A stretch of 64,000 nt of DNA from ZC4RG35 sp040878345 (GTDB lineage: Bacteria > Actinomycetota > Acidimicrobiia > Spongiisociales > ZC4RG35), in assembly GCA_040878345.1 (NCBI GenBank), contig JBBDML010000003.1, forward strand, positions 62,001 to 126,000, read 5' to 3'. Both the position numbers and the translations under genes were made by a program. Below, piece after piece: positions 42,218-50,924 of the stretch. The notes under the pieces were generated by a model, which saw only the letters and a program-made list of their open reading frames with translations, was not told the origin of the DNA and did not search any database. Numbering within the stretch: the stretch's first letter is position 1; every line of letters begins with the position of its first letter.

Positions 42218-42682
42218 TCACTCCTTCCGCGAGACATTCAACCCCAGGTGGGTCTCTATCCGATCGATGAAGACAGCTTGCGCCGGGTTGAGCTTCGACC
42301 GGGCGCTCATCGGATCGACCCACTCAACCCGGTCGATCTCGGGGTATTCCCGGCCGTGGAGGACGAAGGTTCCGGGTTGGAATTGGGCGATCTCGAAGCG
42401 GTGCTCCACTGCCCAGGCAATCACCACTTTCCTCGATCTCAAGACGGTTTCACCGAGCGGCACCCATGGCCGGCGGGGCGCGGCCCAACCGGTCTCCTCC
42501 TCGAACTCGCGCGCCGCCGCCAGCTCGTCGGGCTCACCATGCATGACCTGACCCTTGATCACCGACCACCAGCCGTTGTCCTTCCGGGCGAAGTAGGGGC
42601 CGCCGGGATGGGCGATCAACACCTCGAGCCCATCGCCGAGGTAGTAGGGGAGAAGACCCGCGGATCTCACGCGGCCTGACAT
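42218..42682 (-). CDS. Nudix hydrolase
   Basis: 154 residues from ATG 42682. Nudix box GQVMHGEPDELAAAREFEEETGW fits GX5EX7REUXEEXGU. N-terminal AGLLPYYLGDGLEVLIAHPGGPYFARKDNGWWSVIKGQV is like NTP pyrophosphohydrolases that include DNA mismatch-preventing enzymes. It hydrolyses a nucleoside-diphosphate derivative. Co-transcribed with msrB; the divergent CHAD gene starts only 12 bases away. Confidence 0.92.
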   Translation of the reverse strand: MSGRVRSAGLLPYYLGDGLEVLIAHPGGPYFARKDNGWWSVIKGQVMHGEPDELAAAREFEEETGWAAPRRPWVPLGETVLRSRKVVIAWAVEHRFEIAQFQPGTFVLHGREYPEIDRVEWVDPMSARSKLNPAQAVFIDRIETHLGLNVSRKE

Positions 42683-42694
42683 TACGCTGGCCCA

Positions 42695-43717
42695 GTGACC
42701 GTCCCGGCCACGTACCAGACCACCGACCCCCTCCACATCGACTTCGACGCCAGCCTCCAGCTGGGGTATTCCGAGCCACTGGCGGTGGGGGTGAAACGGG
42801 TGGCCCTGGAGCAGTTCGAACTGGGTGCCGGCGGCTTCTTCGACGGCGAGGACCTGTTCGCCGAGGCCGTCCATGAGGCCCGCAAGACGGTGAAGCGGGT
42901 CAGGTCACTGCTGCGCCTGGTACGTGGGGAGCTAACCGACCGGATTTACCGATTCGAGGACACGGCTCTGAGGGACACCGGGAAGATGCTGGCAAGCCCC
43001 CGCTCCTCGTTGTCGGTGGTGTCGGCGGGCGGTGTCATCAAGGACCTCTACGGCGAGTTCCTCGCCGATGGGACGTTCGATGAGATGATCTCGCGACTGG
43101 CTCGGAGACGCGACGTGATCCAGCTCCAGACCATGGAGGATCCGGCTCTGGTGGTCAAGGTCGTCCGCACACTGGAGAAGGCCCACGGGCGCTACTCCAC
43201 CTGGCCAACCGATCCCGATGCCCGCCAGGTGTACGGCATGGGGATCAGAGACGAGTACGCCGCCATCGCCGAGGGCCTCCATGCCACCTATGCGGGTGGC
43301 CGCGGGGAGATGGTCACCGCATACTCCAAGCCCACCCCTCAGAACTTTCATCAATGGCGCAAGAAGGTCAAGTACCTCCGCCATCAGATGGAGTTCTTGG
43401 CGCCGCTGTGGCCCGAGGTGATCGTCGGGACTGCGGTCACTCTCGACCGGCTCGGCTTTCTCCTTGGTGAAGACCACGACCTCTCCGAACTGACCGCTCT
43501 CCTCCGGGGGCGACCCGAGTTGTGCCCCAACCCGAGGGAGCGGTCGCTGTTCTTCGCTTTGGCCACTCAGCGGCGGGCGGAGCTGAGGGTGGCCGCCGAG
43601 ATCCTGGGGAGGAGGGTCTACGCCGAGAAGCCAGGCTCGTTCCAGGGCAGGTTCGGCGAGTACTGGGCCAGCCGTCGCCTCGCCCTCGACACTTCATTCG
43701 ACACGCTGATCTTCTAG
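42695..43717 (+). CDS. CHAD-domain protein, likely polyphosphate-binding
   Basis: 340 residues from GTG 42695. Two helical halves with conserved His/Lys/Arg: FAEAVHEARKTVKRVRSLLRLVRG and NFHQWRKKVKYLRHQMEFLAPLWPEVI, then GEDHDLSELTALL. CHAD proteins bind polyphosphate and associate with polyphosphate granules. No CYTH triphosphatase domain is fused. The ppk1 gene at 4088 makes the presumed ligand. Confidence 0.9.
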   Translation: MTVPATYQTTDPLHIDFDASLQLGYSEPLAVGVKRVALEQFELGAGGFFDGEDLFAEAVHEARKTVKRVRSLLRLVRGELTDRIYRFEDTALRDTGKMLASPRSSLSVVSAGGVIKDLYGEFLADGTFDEMISRLARRRDVIQLQTMEDPALVVKVVRTLEKAHGRYSTWPTDPDARQVYGMGIRDEYAAIAEGLHATYAGGRGEMVTAYSKPTPQNFHQWRKKVKYLRHQMEFLAPLWPEVIVGTAVTLDRLGFLLGEDHDLSELTALLRGRPELCPNPRERSLFFALATQRRAELRVAAEILGRRVYAEKPGSFQGRFGEYWASRRLALDTSFDTLIF

Positions 43718-43828
43718 GTTTTCGAGAGGATCGTGCCGCTAAACCGCCTCGTCTTCGGACGGTCGTGGGACCCCGTGGCCAGGGCTTCCTCTATCTCATC
43801 GAGGACGCGGACTGGCCCATCGAGCCCT

Positions 43829-44377
43829 TCAGGAGGGGGACACCCGCGGCGATCCCACCATCCTCCAGATCAGCCAGCCCAGAACGGCGCCCGCCGTGTT
43901 GAGCATCAGATCGTCGACTTCAAAGAGGCGGTAGGGGGCCCCGAGCAGGCTCGAGATGAAGAGTTGAGACAGCTCGATGGTCAATGAAGTGAGGAAGGCG
44001 GCAACGGCCACGGTGCTGAGATGGCGAAACCTCTCCCAGAGGAGGGGGAGAAGGAATCCCAGTGGTGTCATGAGCAAGAGGTTCCCGATGGCGAGGAACA
44101 CCACGGTCCAGGAGGGATCGCGAACCAGGTTGTCGATGAACCAGAAGGGCATCAGGTTGACCCGACCCAGTCGGGGAGCGGTGCCCAGGTCGTCGAGCAG
44201 GCCACGATCGACGGGGATGCCACCGAAAGCAAGGCCGATTAGGGCCGCCAGATAGATGGTGAGTCCGGTCAATGCGACCGCCCTCGGCCATCCCGGTCGC
44301 CGCCGCCACAAGACCACCGCAAGAAGGGGTGCCCCGGCGAGGAGGGCGAAGGCGACCAGATCGATCCTTGAGAGCAC
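43829..44377 (-). CDS. VanZ-family membrane protein
   Basis: 182 residues with about four or five membrane segments. VanZ signatures: VNLMPFWFI, FLAIGNLLLMTPLGFLLPLLWERFRHL, TSLTIELSQLF and RLFEVDDLMLNTAGAVLGWLIW. VanZ proteins give mild teicoplanin resistance in enterococci, but most are of unknown function. Isolated gene; a VanZ-only role cannot be inferred. Confidence 0.9.
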   Translation of the reverse strand: MLSRIDLVAFALLAGAPLLAVVLWRRRPGWPRAVALTGLTIYLAALIGLAFGGIPVDRGLLDDLGTAPRLGRVNLMPFWFIDNLVRDPSWTVVFLAIGNLLLMTPLGFLLPLLWERFRHLSTVAVAAFLTSLTIELSQLFISSLLGAPYRLFEVDDLMLNTAGAVLGWLIWRMVGSPRVSPS

Positions 44378-44450
44378 CGAGTGATTCCTCCTGGGAATCC
44401 CGGGCCCTGCCCGGGGGTTTCACACCACAGGCTGGCATGAAGGGACCCGT

Positions 44451-44786
44451 ATGAGCAACCGATTCGAACAGCCGGGCAACCGGGTCAGAGTCGAAGTCGA
44501 CGGGGTGATCCTGGCCGACTCCAAGGATGTCATCGCCCTACACGAGGGGAGCCTTCCGGTTCGCTACTACTTCCCCAAGGACGACGTGCGCCTCGACCTC
44601 CTCGACCCCTCCGACACCGTGACCCGGTGCCTGTGGAAGGGGACCGCCCGATATTGGTCGGCGGACATCGAGGGCCAGGCCCATCGGGACATCCTGTGGG
44701 GCTACGACACGCCCCTGCCCGAGGCCGAGGCGATCGCCGGACGGGTCTCCTTCTACAACGAGAAGGTCGACATCCTCCTCGACTGA
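44451..44786 (+). CDS. DUF427-family protein
   Basis: 111 residues. Small beta-rich domain: RVRVEVDGVILADSKDVIALHEGSLPVRYYFPKDDVRLDLL, CLWKGTARYWSADIEGQAHRDILWGY and a C-terminal GRVSFYNEKVDILLD. The WKG...Y and FY(N)EKVD elements mark the family, whose biochemical role is unknown. A 6-pair CCCGGG hairpin lies at 44399-44415 upstream. Confidence 0.9.
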   Translation: MSNRFEQPGNRVRVEVDGVILADSKDVIALHEGSLPVRYYFPKDDVRLDLLDPSDTVTRCLWKGTARYWSADIEGQAHRDILWGYDTPLPEAEAIAGRVSFYNEKVDILLD

Positions 44787-44879
44787 CCATTCCGGCGTGC
44801 GGTGATGCCCCTACCCGGGGCTGGCTGCGCGTGATATCGGTGCCTGCTCATTAGGTGGCCTCCTACATACACTCGCCGG

Positions 44880-46274
44880 GTGTCCGTCGGACAGCCTCGC
44901 CGTCCCAGCGCATGGTCGGCCTCCCTGCTCTCAGCCCTGATTCCCGGCGCCGGTCAGGTGTATGCCGGTGACCGTGACCGCGGGCGGAGGCTGATCTACA
45001 TCGACCTCGCGCTCCTCGGGCTGCTGGTTCTGGCCGTGGTCTTCTTCCAGGCCGAGGTCCTCAAAGCCTGGGCCTCCTTGACCACCCTGAGCCTGATCAT
45101 GGTGGGCAACCTGATCCTCCTCTCCTACCGGGCCTGGGCCGCCTATGACGCCTATAACCTGGTCTCCGGGCCCTCGTCACCTATGGCCCTCGCCTCGACC
45201 GCCGCGGTCCTGATCGGGCTGATCGTCCTGGTCCCCCACGTTGCCGTTGGTTACCTCAACGTGGTTCAGTACTCATTGATATCGGAGGTTTTTGCCCCAT
45301 CGGAAAGCCCGGTCACCACGGCCGCGTCGGTCACCACGCTTCCCGGCGATACCACCAATCCCGGCGACACGGTGCCGTCGACAACCCCGAGGCCTGCGAT
45401 CTGGGACGGGTTGGACCGGCTCAACATCCTCCTCCTGGGCAGCGACGTCGGCGTGGGTAGGAGGGACATCCGGACCGACACCATGATCGTGGTCAGCATC
45501 GACCCGGTCTCGGGTGATGCCGTCATGGTGTCGCTACCCAGGAACTTCTCGGGCATCGATCTCCCGCCGGGCATGGGGATGTGGGAATGCAACTGCTTCC
45601 CCCAGCTCCTCAACGACCTCTTCTTCGTCGCCGGCGAGAACCCCGAGGCGTTCCCCGGCTCCGGAGAGCCAGGTCCCCGGGCGATCAAGGCGACGATCGG
45701 CCATCTGCTCGGGCTCGAGATCCAGTACTACGCCATGGTCTCCCTCGAAGGGTTCGTGGGAATTGTCGATTCGCTCGGCGGTGTCGACATCTTCATCCCC
45801 AACACCATCATCGACGAGACCTACCCCCACGAGGATGGGGTCACCATCGAGAACCTGGTGATCGAGGAGGGCCAGCAGCATCTCGACGGGCACCTGGCCC
45901 TGGCCTACGCCCGGATCCGCCGGCATGCCGACGACTTCGCCAGGATGAACAGGCAACGGTGCGTCTTGGGTGCGGTGCTGGAGCAATCCAGCCCCCTCGG
46001 GCTCCTCGCCAACTACGGGTCCATCGCCGAGGTTCTCAAGGACACGATGGAAACCGACATCCCCCGGGACCGGCTGGTCGACTTCATCGACATCATTCCC
46101 AAGGTCAGCATGGATCGAGTCGGGGTGCTGGCTGTCGATCGGGACTACATCTCCGGGACCGACACCGGGCGCACCTACTACGACCAGGAGCGGATACGCA
46201 CCGAGACTCAGGCACTGCTCGCCGACCCCACCTCCGGCGCCGGCCAGTTGTCGCTGGAGAGCGCCTGCGACTGA
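44880..46274 (+). CDS. LytR-CpsA-Psr (LCP) family cell-wall glycopolymer transferase
   Basis: 464 residues from GTG 44880. The N-terminus carries about three or four membrane segments (LIYIDLALLGLLVLAVVFF to LIGLIVLVPHVAVGYL), starting with a SALIPGAGQVYAGDRDRG motif; then a Thr/Pro linker and the LCP domain: NILLLGSDVGVGRRDIRTDTMIVVSIDPVSGDAVMVSLPRN, VDSLGGVDIFIP and EEGQQHLDGHLALAYARIRRHADDFARMNRQR. Attaches glycopolymers to peptidoglycan. Key Arg and Asp residues are present. Confidence 0.92.
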   Translation: MSVGQPRRPSAWSASLLSALIPGAGQVYAGDRDRGRRLIYIDLALLGLLVLAVVFFQAEVLKAWASLTTLSLIMVGNLILLSYRAWAAYDAYNLVSGPSSPMALASTAAVLIGLIVLVPHVAVGYLNVVQYSLISEVFAPSESPVTTAASVTTLPGDTTNPGDTVPSTTPRPAIWDGLDRLNILLLGSDVGVGRRDIRTDTMIVVSIDPVSGDAVMVSLPRNFSGIDLPPGMGMWECNCFPQLLNDLFFVAGENPEAFPGSGEPGPRAIKATIGHLLGLEIQYYAMVSLEGFVGIVDSLGGVDIFIPNTIIDETYPHEDGVTIENLVIEEGQQHLDGHLALAYARIRRHADDFARMNRQRCVLGAVLEQSSPLGLLANYGSIAEVLKDTMETDIPRDRLVDFIDIIPKVSMDRVGVLAVDRDYISGTDTGRTYYDQERIRTETQALLADPTSGAGQLSLESACD

Positions 46275-46287
46275 TCACCAGGTCGGC

Positions 46288-47613
46288 TCAGAGCTGGCCG
46301 GAGTCGGCCCGATCGGCCATCTCCTCCAGGTACCTGGGGTCCTCATACCTGGAGAGGAGGAAGGCCCCGGCGTAGTGGGGGAGGTCGGACCCGATGACGT
46401 GACGGGCGACCAGGTCACCGGCGCCGGCTGCCACCATCACCCCGAACCCAGAGAGCCCGGCGACGAGGTGGAAGCCATCGGGCCCGGCGGGCCCGATCAG
46501 GGGCCGGTTCTCGGTGGTCTTGGTGTAGTAGCCGCCGTCGACGGTGGCCTCGGGGAGACGGTCGAGATAAGCGGCGAGCCCGGGGACCATGGTGGTCAAG
46601 CCCCGCATCACCACCTCGGAATACAGAGGATCGTCGGGGATCGGCCAAACCGGCTCCAGGACCTCGCGGTGATACTCCCAGAGAGCCAGGAAATAAGGGG
46701 ACTCTGGGCCTCCTTCGGGTCGGCCGTGGCAGAAAACGGGCATCTCGGCCAGCAGGTCGCGGCGCCCCATCATTCGGAGCTCATCTTGTTCCTCGGGGCT
46801 CCATTCGATCCTCTGAGGGTCGGACCAGATCATCATCGGTGCCTCCCGTGGGATGATCCCCAAGTGGTCACGAAAGGCCACTTTCAGGTGAAGCTCGGAG
46901 AACAGCGGAAGCTCGACACCCGCCGAGGCCGCAACCCGGACACTGTGCGGTCCAGCGGCCGCCACCACCACCGGGGTCTCGATCGTGGACCCGTCGGAGA
47001 GCACGACACCGCTCACCCGGTCTCTCGTGACATCGATTCCGAGCATCTCGGCGCGAACCAAGGTGGCACCGTGTTGACGGGATCGATCGAGCATCCAGGC
47101 CCCCAGCTGCTGGGCGCTGAACCACCCGGCCCGTCGCACGTGGACCGCCCCCACCGCATCGCCCGTGACATAAGGGAAGTGGGCGGCCAGCTCCGCCGGC
47201 GAGAGGATGTCGACTCCGTCCTCGGCCGGTCCATAGGGGTGCGGCCCGGGGTGGCTGCGAACCGCACCAGCCCCGAACGAGGAGGTCTGCCCCGCCTGCT
47301 CGGTCATGGCCCTCAGGTTGGCCGGATCGGCGGTGACGTAGAGATAGCCACGACGATTGAGCCCGAATGCGTCATCGGACTCCCATCTCATCTCTTCGAG
47401 GAGGTCGATGGAGCGGTTCATCAACCCCACCATCGACCGGCTCGGCCACCAATTCCGATAGCACTCGGTCGACTTGTCCGAGGTCAGTGTGAGTGGTGGC
47501 CGAGGGTCGACGATTACCACCCGGCCCAGGCCGTGACGCACCGCGAGATGGAAGGCGGCCGAGAGTCCTCCGATGCCGGCGCCGATCACGACGACGTCGG
47601 CCCGCTCCACCAT
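46288..47613 (-). CDS. FAD-dependent oxidoreductase, DAO/sarcosine oxidase beta-like
   Basis: 441 residues. Dinucleotide-binding VVVIGAGIGGLSAAFHLA at the N-terminus; DAO fold features WFSAQQLGAWMLDRSRQHGATLV, VVVAAAGPHSVRVAASAGVELP and, near the end, GGYYTKTTENRPLIGPAGPDGFHLVAGLSGFGVMVAAGAGDLVA. Resembles the sarcosine/dimethylglycine oxidase beta branch, which oxidises an N-methyl amino acid. Substrate unknown. It starts one base after the transketolase stop; a metabolic link is not obvious. Confidence 0.88.
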   Translation of the reverse strand: MVERADVVVIGAGIGGLSAAFHLAVRHGLGRVVIVDPRPPLTLTSDKSTECYRNWWPSRSMVGLMNRSIDLLEEMRWESDDAFGLNRRGYLYVTADPANLRAMTEQAGQTSSFGAGAVRSHPGPHPYGPAEDGVDILSPAELAAHFPYVTGDAVGAVHVRRAGWFSAQQLGAWMLDRSRQHGATLVRAEMLGIDVTRDRVSGVVLSDGSTIETPVVVAAAGPHSVRVAASAGVELPLFSELHLKVAFRDHLGIIPREAPMMIWSDPQRIEWSPEEQDELRMMGRRDLLAEMPVFCHGRPEGGPESPYFLALWEYHREVLEPVWPIPDDPLYSEVVMRGLTTMVPGLAAYLDRLPEATVDGGYYTKTTENRPLIGPAGPDGFHLVAGLSGFGVMVAAGAGDLVARHVIGSDLPHYAGAFLLSRYEDPRYLEEMADRADSGQL

Positions 47614-47614
47614 G

Positions 47615-49576
47615 TCAGCGGCCCAGATGGCCCTTGACCCGGCTCGCCACCGACTCGGCGGTGAACCCGAGCTCCTCGGCGATGACCGTGTCAGGCGCCG
47701 ACGCCCCGAAGTGGTCGATCCCGATGCTCAACCCGTCGCCGATGATCCGTTCCCACCCGAAAGTGGACCCGGCTTCCACCGAGACCCGTGGGGCGGTCCC
47801 CAGGACCTCCTGACGGTATGCCTCGGGCTGTTCGAAGAAGAGCTCCCAACAGGGGAGGGAGACCACGCGAGTCGAGATCCCGTCGGCGCCCAGCAGGTCG
47901 GCGGCCCCGAGGGCGATGGCTACCTCGGATCCGGTGGCCACCAGGGTGACGTCGGTCCCCTTACGGGCAACGTACCCGCCACGACTGACACCTCCCGGCG
48001 TCGGCTCCAGGGTAGGAACGGGCTGACGTGTGAGCAGCAACGCCACCGGGCCATCGGCCCGGTTCAGGGCGATCTCCCACGCCTGGACCACCTCGTTGGC
48101 ATCGGCGGGCCGGATCACCCAGAGACCGGGCATGGCCCGCATCGAAGCCAGGTGCTCGATGGGCTGATGGGTCGGGCCGTCCTCACCGAGGAAGATCGAC
48201 TCATGGGTCCAAACCCAGATGGATGGCGCCTTCATCAGCGCCGAGAGCCGGACCGCAGGTCGCATGTAGTCACTGAAGATGAAGAAGGTGGCGCCATAGG
48301 GCCGCAAGCCCCCGTGGACCGCCATCCCATTGACCATCGTTCCCATGGCATGCTCCCGCACCCCGAAGGCGATGTCGCGGGCAGACGGGTCCTCACGGGA
48401 GTAGAGACGGCCCTCCTCGATGACCGTCTTGGTCGACCCGGCGAGGTCGGCGGCGCCCCCGATCAGCCCGGGAGATTTGGTGGCCATCTCCTTGAACAAC
48501 CTGCCCGAGGATGCGCGGGTGGCCAACTTCTCGCCGACGGCGAAACCGGGGCCATCGAGGGCGACAGGCTTCGGGTGGTGCAACGCCTCCCACAGCTCCT
48601 TGACACTGGGATCGGCGGCATCCATCCGGGACTTCCAAGCGGCCCTGGCCCCGCGGCCTCGGGCCATCGCCTCGGTGAAGAAGGCATAGACGGCGTCGTC
48701 GACCCAGAACGAGCTGTCCGGGGGGAAACCCATCGACTCCTTGACCGCCCTCACCTCATCCTCCCCGAGGGGCTGCCCGTGGGCCTCGGCGGTGTCCTGG
48801 AGGTTGGGGGCGCCATGGGCGATGTGGGTCCGGCAGATGATGAGGGTGGGCCGGTCCTGCTGGGCGATGGCCGCCCGGATGGCCGAAGCGATCTCGTCCC
48901 GCTCGTGCCCGTCGACTTTGATGGTGTGCCATTTGACGGCGTCGAAGCGCCGGGCGATGTCGTCGGAGAATGTGATGGCGGTCGACCCGTCGATCGTTAT
49001 CCGGTTGTCGTCATAGAAGTAGACCAGCTTGCCCAGCCCGAGATGACCCGCCAACGAGGCCGCTTCGGCGCTCACTCCTTCCATGAGGTCTCCATCGGAG
49101 ACGAACCCAAAGGTGCGATGGTCCACCAGGCTCTCCCCGAGCCGGGCCCTCAGATGGCTCTCTGCAAGGGCCATCCCGACCCCGGTTCCGAACCCCTGGC
49201 CCAGTGGCCCCGTGGTCATCTCGATACCCCGTGACTGGTCGATCTCGGGGTGCCCGGCGGTGTGGCTGCCCCACTGGCGGAACTGCCTCAGGTCGTCGAT
49301 GGTGAGCTCGAATCCGGCAAGATGGAGCAAGGAGTAGAGCAGCATCGAGCCGTGGCCGTTGGAGACGACGAATCGGTCCCGATCAGGCCAGGTTGGCTCA
49401 TCAGGGTCGACCTCGATGAACCGGGACCAAAGGGTGACGGCGATGTCGGCCATCCCCATCGGCATCCCGGGGTGCCCGCTGCCGGCCTTCTGCACCGCGT
49501 CCATCGCCAGGCCTTTGATGGTGTTGATCGCCAGTTGCTCCAGGGAGGCCCGGTCCGGGCCAGACGTGGTCGACAT
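47615..49576 (-). CDS. tkt: Transketolase
   Basis: 653 residues. Thiamine-diphosphate enzyme of the pentose phosphate pathway. Seen: KAGSGHPGMPMGMADIAVTLW, DRFVVSNGHGSMLLYSLLHLAG, GPLGQGFGTGVGMALAE, the ThDP/Mg site GDGDLMEGVSAEAASLAGHLGL with DDNRITIDG, and central-domain EHAMGTMVNGMAVHGG, THESIFLGEDGPTHQPIEHLASMRA. Complete; slightly short of the usual 660-700. Confidence 0.96.
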   Translation of the reverse strand: MSTTSGPDRASLEQLAINTIKGLAMDAVQKAGSGHPGMPMGMADIAVTLWSRFIEVDPDEPTWPDRDRFVVSNGHGSMLLYSLLHLAGFELTIDDLRQFRQWGSHTAGHPEIDQSRGIEMTTGPLGQGFGTGVGMALAESHLRARLGESLVDHRTFGFVSDGDLMEGVSAEAASLAGHLGLGKLVYFYDDNRITIDGSTAITFSDDIARRFDAVKWHTIKVDGHERDEIASAIRAAIAQQDRPTLIICRTHIAHGAPNLQDTAEAHGQPLGEDEVRAVKESMGFPPDSSFWVDDAVYAFFTEAMARGRGARAAWKSRMDAADPSVKELWEALHHPKPVALDGPGFAVGEKLATRASSGRLFKEMATKSPGLIGGAADLAGSTKTVIEEGRLYSREDPSARDIAFGVREHAMGTMVNGMAVHGGLRPYGATFFIFSDYMRPAVRLSALMKAPSIWVWTHESIFLGEDGPTHQPIEHLASMRAMPGLWVIRPADANEVVQAWEIALNRADGPVALLLTRQPVPTLEPTPGGVSRGGYVARKGTDVTLVATGSEVAIALGAADLLGADGISTRVVSLPCWELFFEQPEAYRQEVLGTAPRVSVEAGSTFGWERIIGDGLSIGIDHFGASAPDTVIAEELGFTAESVASRVKGHLGR

Positions 49577-49597
49577 CGGCGCCGGAGGGTAACCGCC

Positions 49598-50353
49598 TCA
49601 GACCGGACGGCAGATGTGACAGGGTCGGTACCCGGAGGCCTCGGCGACCTCGGTCGAGCGGAAGTCCACCCGGTCACTCTCCGCGGTGCTCCGAATCACA
49701 TGGCAGGTGGGATGGCAGAAGACCCGGGTCGCCGGGTCTCCCTGGACTCGCACCTGACCCTCGGCAAGTCTCTCGAGACGCCCGGGGTCGGCCCCTTCAT
49801 GCTCGAGGAGGTGGAGCTTGAGATGGGGCCCGCCCAGGGAGTAGTTGCCCATGTGACCGTCGGAGCGGACCACCCGATGGCAGGGGATCATCAAGGGGAT
49901 CGGGTTGCGGGCCATCACCGAGCCCACCGCCCTGGTTGCCCCGGGCCTGTGGACCTCCTTGGCCAGCCAGCCGTAGGGTCTCACCTCACCACGGGGGATC
50001 TGAGTGGTCACCCGGAGGACGCTCTCCTGGAATGGGGTCACCATTCGTAGGTCGATCGGAACCCTGCCCGGGGTGCCCGCCTCGATCGCCGTCGGGAGAT
50101 GACGGCGCCAAGCCGAAGGCGCCTCTGCCCGGATCAGTCCTTTCCCGGTCCTAGAGGTGAACCTGGTGGCGAAGTCGCTCTCGGCGAGGTCGAGTGAGGA
50201 GACACCCTCGGGGTTGAAGGTGACTGCCACGGTCCCTATTGCCGACGGATACAGGTCATAGCCCTCGACGAGGCCGGTGCCCAACGCCACTCCCTCGGCG
50301 AGGCCGTCGGGAGCGGGACCGATCAGTCTCGCCAGTCTGTCTTCGATGGTCAT
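49598..50353 (-). CDS. Methylated-DNA-cysteine methyltransferase with C-terminal Ada zinc domain
   Basis: 251 residues. Central MGMT/Ogt domain: TPFQESVLRVTTQIPRGEVRPYGWLAKEVHRPGATRAVGSVMARNPIPLMIPCHRVVRSDGHMGNYSLGG with acceptor Cys158. The last 45 residues hold FCHPTC and RPCHIC (C213, C217, C245, C248), the zinc-binding, phosphotriester-repair Ada module. In Ada this module is N-terminal and followed by an AraC domain; here it is C-terminal and no AraC domain exists. It overlaps the ECF sigma gene by four bases. Confidence 0.9.
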   Translation of the reverse strand: MTIEDRLARLIGPAPDGLAEGVALGTGLVEGYDLYPSAIGTVAVTFNPEGVSSLDLAESDFATRFTSRTGKGLIRAEAPSAWRRHLPTAIEAGTPGRVPIDLRMVTPFQESVLRVTTQIPRGEVRPYGWLAKEVHRPGATRAVGSVMARNPIPLMIPCHRVVRSDGHMGNYSLGGPHLKLHLLEHEGADPGRLERLAEGQVRVQGDPATRVFCHPTCHVIRSTAESDRVDFRSTEVAEASGYRPCHICRPV

Positions 50354-50868
50354 TGCTCTTCCTCCATGATGGTCCGGAGCCGATTCAGCCCGCGATGGAT
50401 GTCGGCCTTGATCGTCCCGGCGGGCCGCCCGGTGATCTCGCTGATCTCTTCGATCCCGAGGCCGACCACGTGTCTCAGCACGACAGCAGTTCGCTGTGCG
50501 CGACTCAGGCCGGTCAGACGCTGGTCCCAGGCATGGGTCTCGGCCGGATCGGTATCGCTCACCGCCGCGTCATCCAGCAGCCCGACGAACGTCGGTCGCC
50601 GCGCCCGGTCGCGCAAGTGGTTGCGCCCCAGGTTGAGGGCGATGGTCCACACCCACGGTTCCAACCGCAGCGAGTTGATCCTCCCCGTCTCATATCCACC
50701 AAGCGCCGTATAGGCCCTGATCAGGGTCTCCTGGGTCAGATCCTCAGCCTCCTGATGACTCCCTGACATGCGACGAAGGCCCCAGTAGAGCCTTCCGCCC
50801 ATCAGTTCCACCACCATCGGGAAGGCATGGTCGAGGTCGTCGGCCAGCGACTGGTTGAGGTCATCCAT
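50350..50868 (-). CDS. ECF-family RNA polymerase sigma factor
   Basis: 172 residues. Sigma region 2: GSHQEAEDLTQETLIRAYTALGGY and WVWTIALNLGRNHLRDRAR. Region 4: LSRAQRTAVVLRHVVGLGIEEISEITGRPAGTIKADIHRGLNRLRTIM. No anti-sigma gene is adjacent; the partner in the operon is the Ada-like repair gene, suggesting a role in responding to alkylation or other stress (inference). Confidence 0.93.
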   Translation of the reverse strand: MDDLNQSLADDLDHAFPMVVELMGGRLYWGLRRMSGSHQEAEDLTQETLIRAYTALGGYETGRINSLRLEPWVWTIALNLGRNHLRDRARRPTFVGLLDDAAVSDTDPAETHAWDQRLTGLSRAQRTAVVLRHVVGLGIEEISEITGRPAGTIKADIHRGLNRLRTIMEEEQ

Positions 50869-50924
50869 CAGAGAGAGAACCCCGTAGAGGTCACTTGGGT
50901 TGCACCTGGTTCAAGGAACGTATT

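Noticed and set aside
44399..44415. A riboswitch before the DUF427 gene
   Set aside because: Only a 6-pair CCCGGG hairpin is visible; no conserved riboswitch core or second domain.
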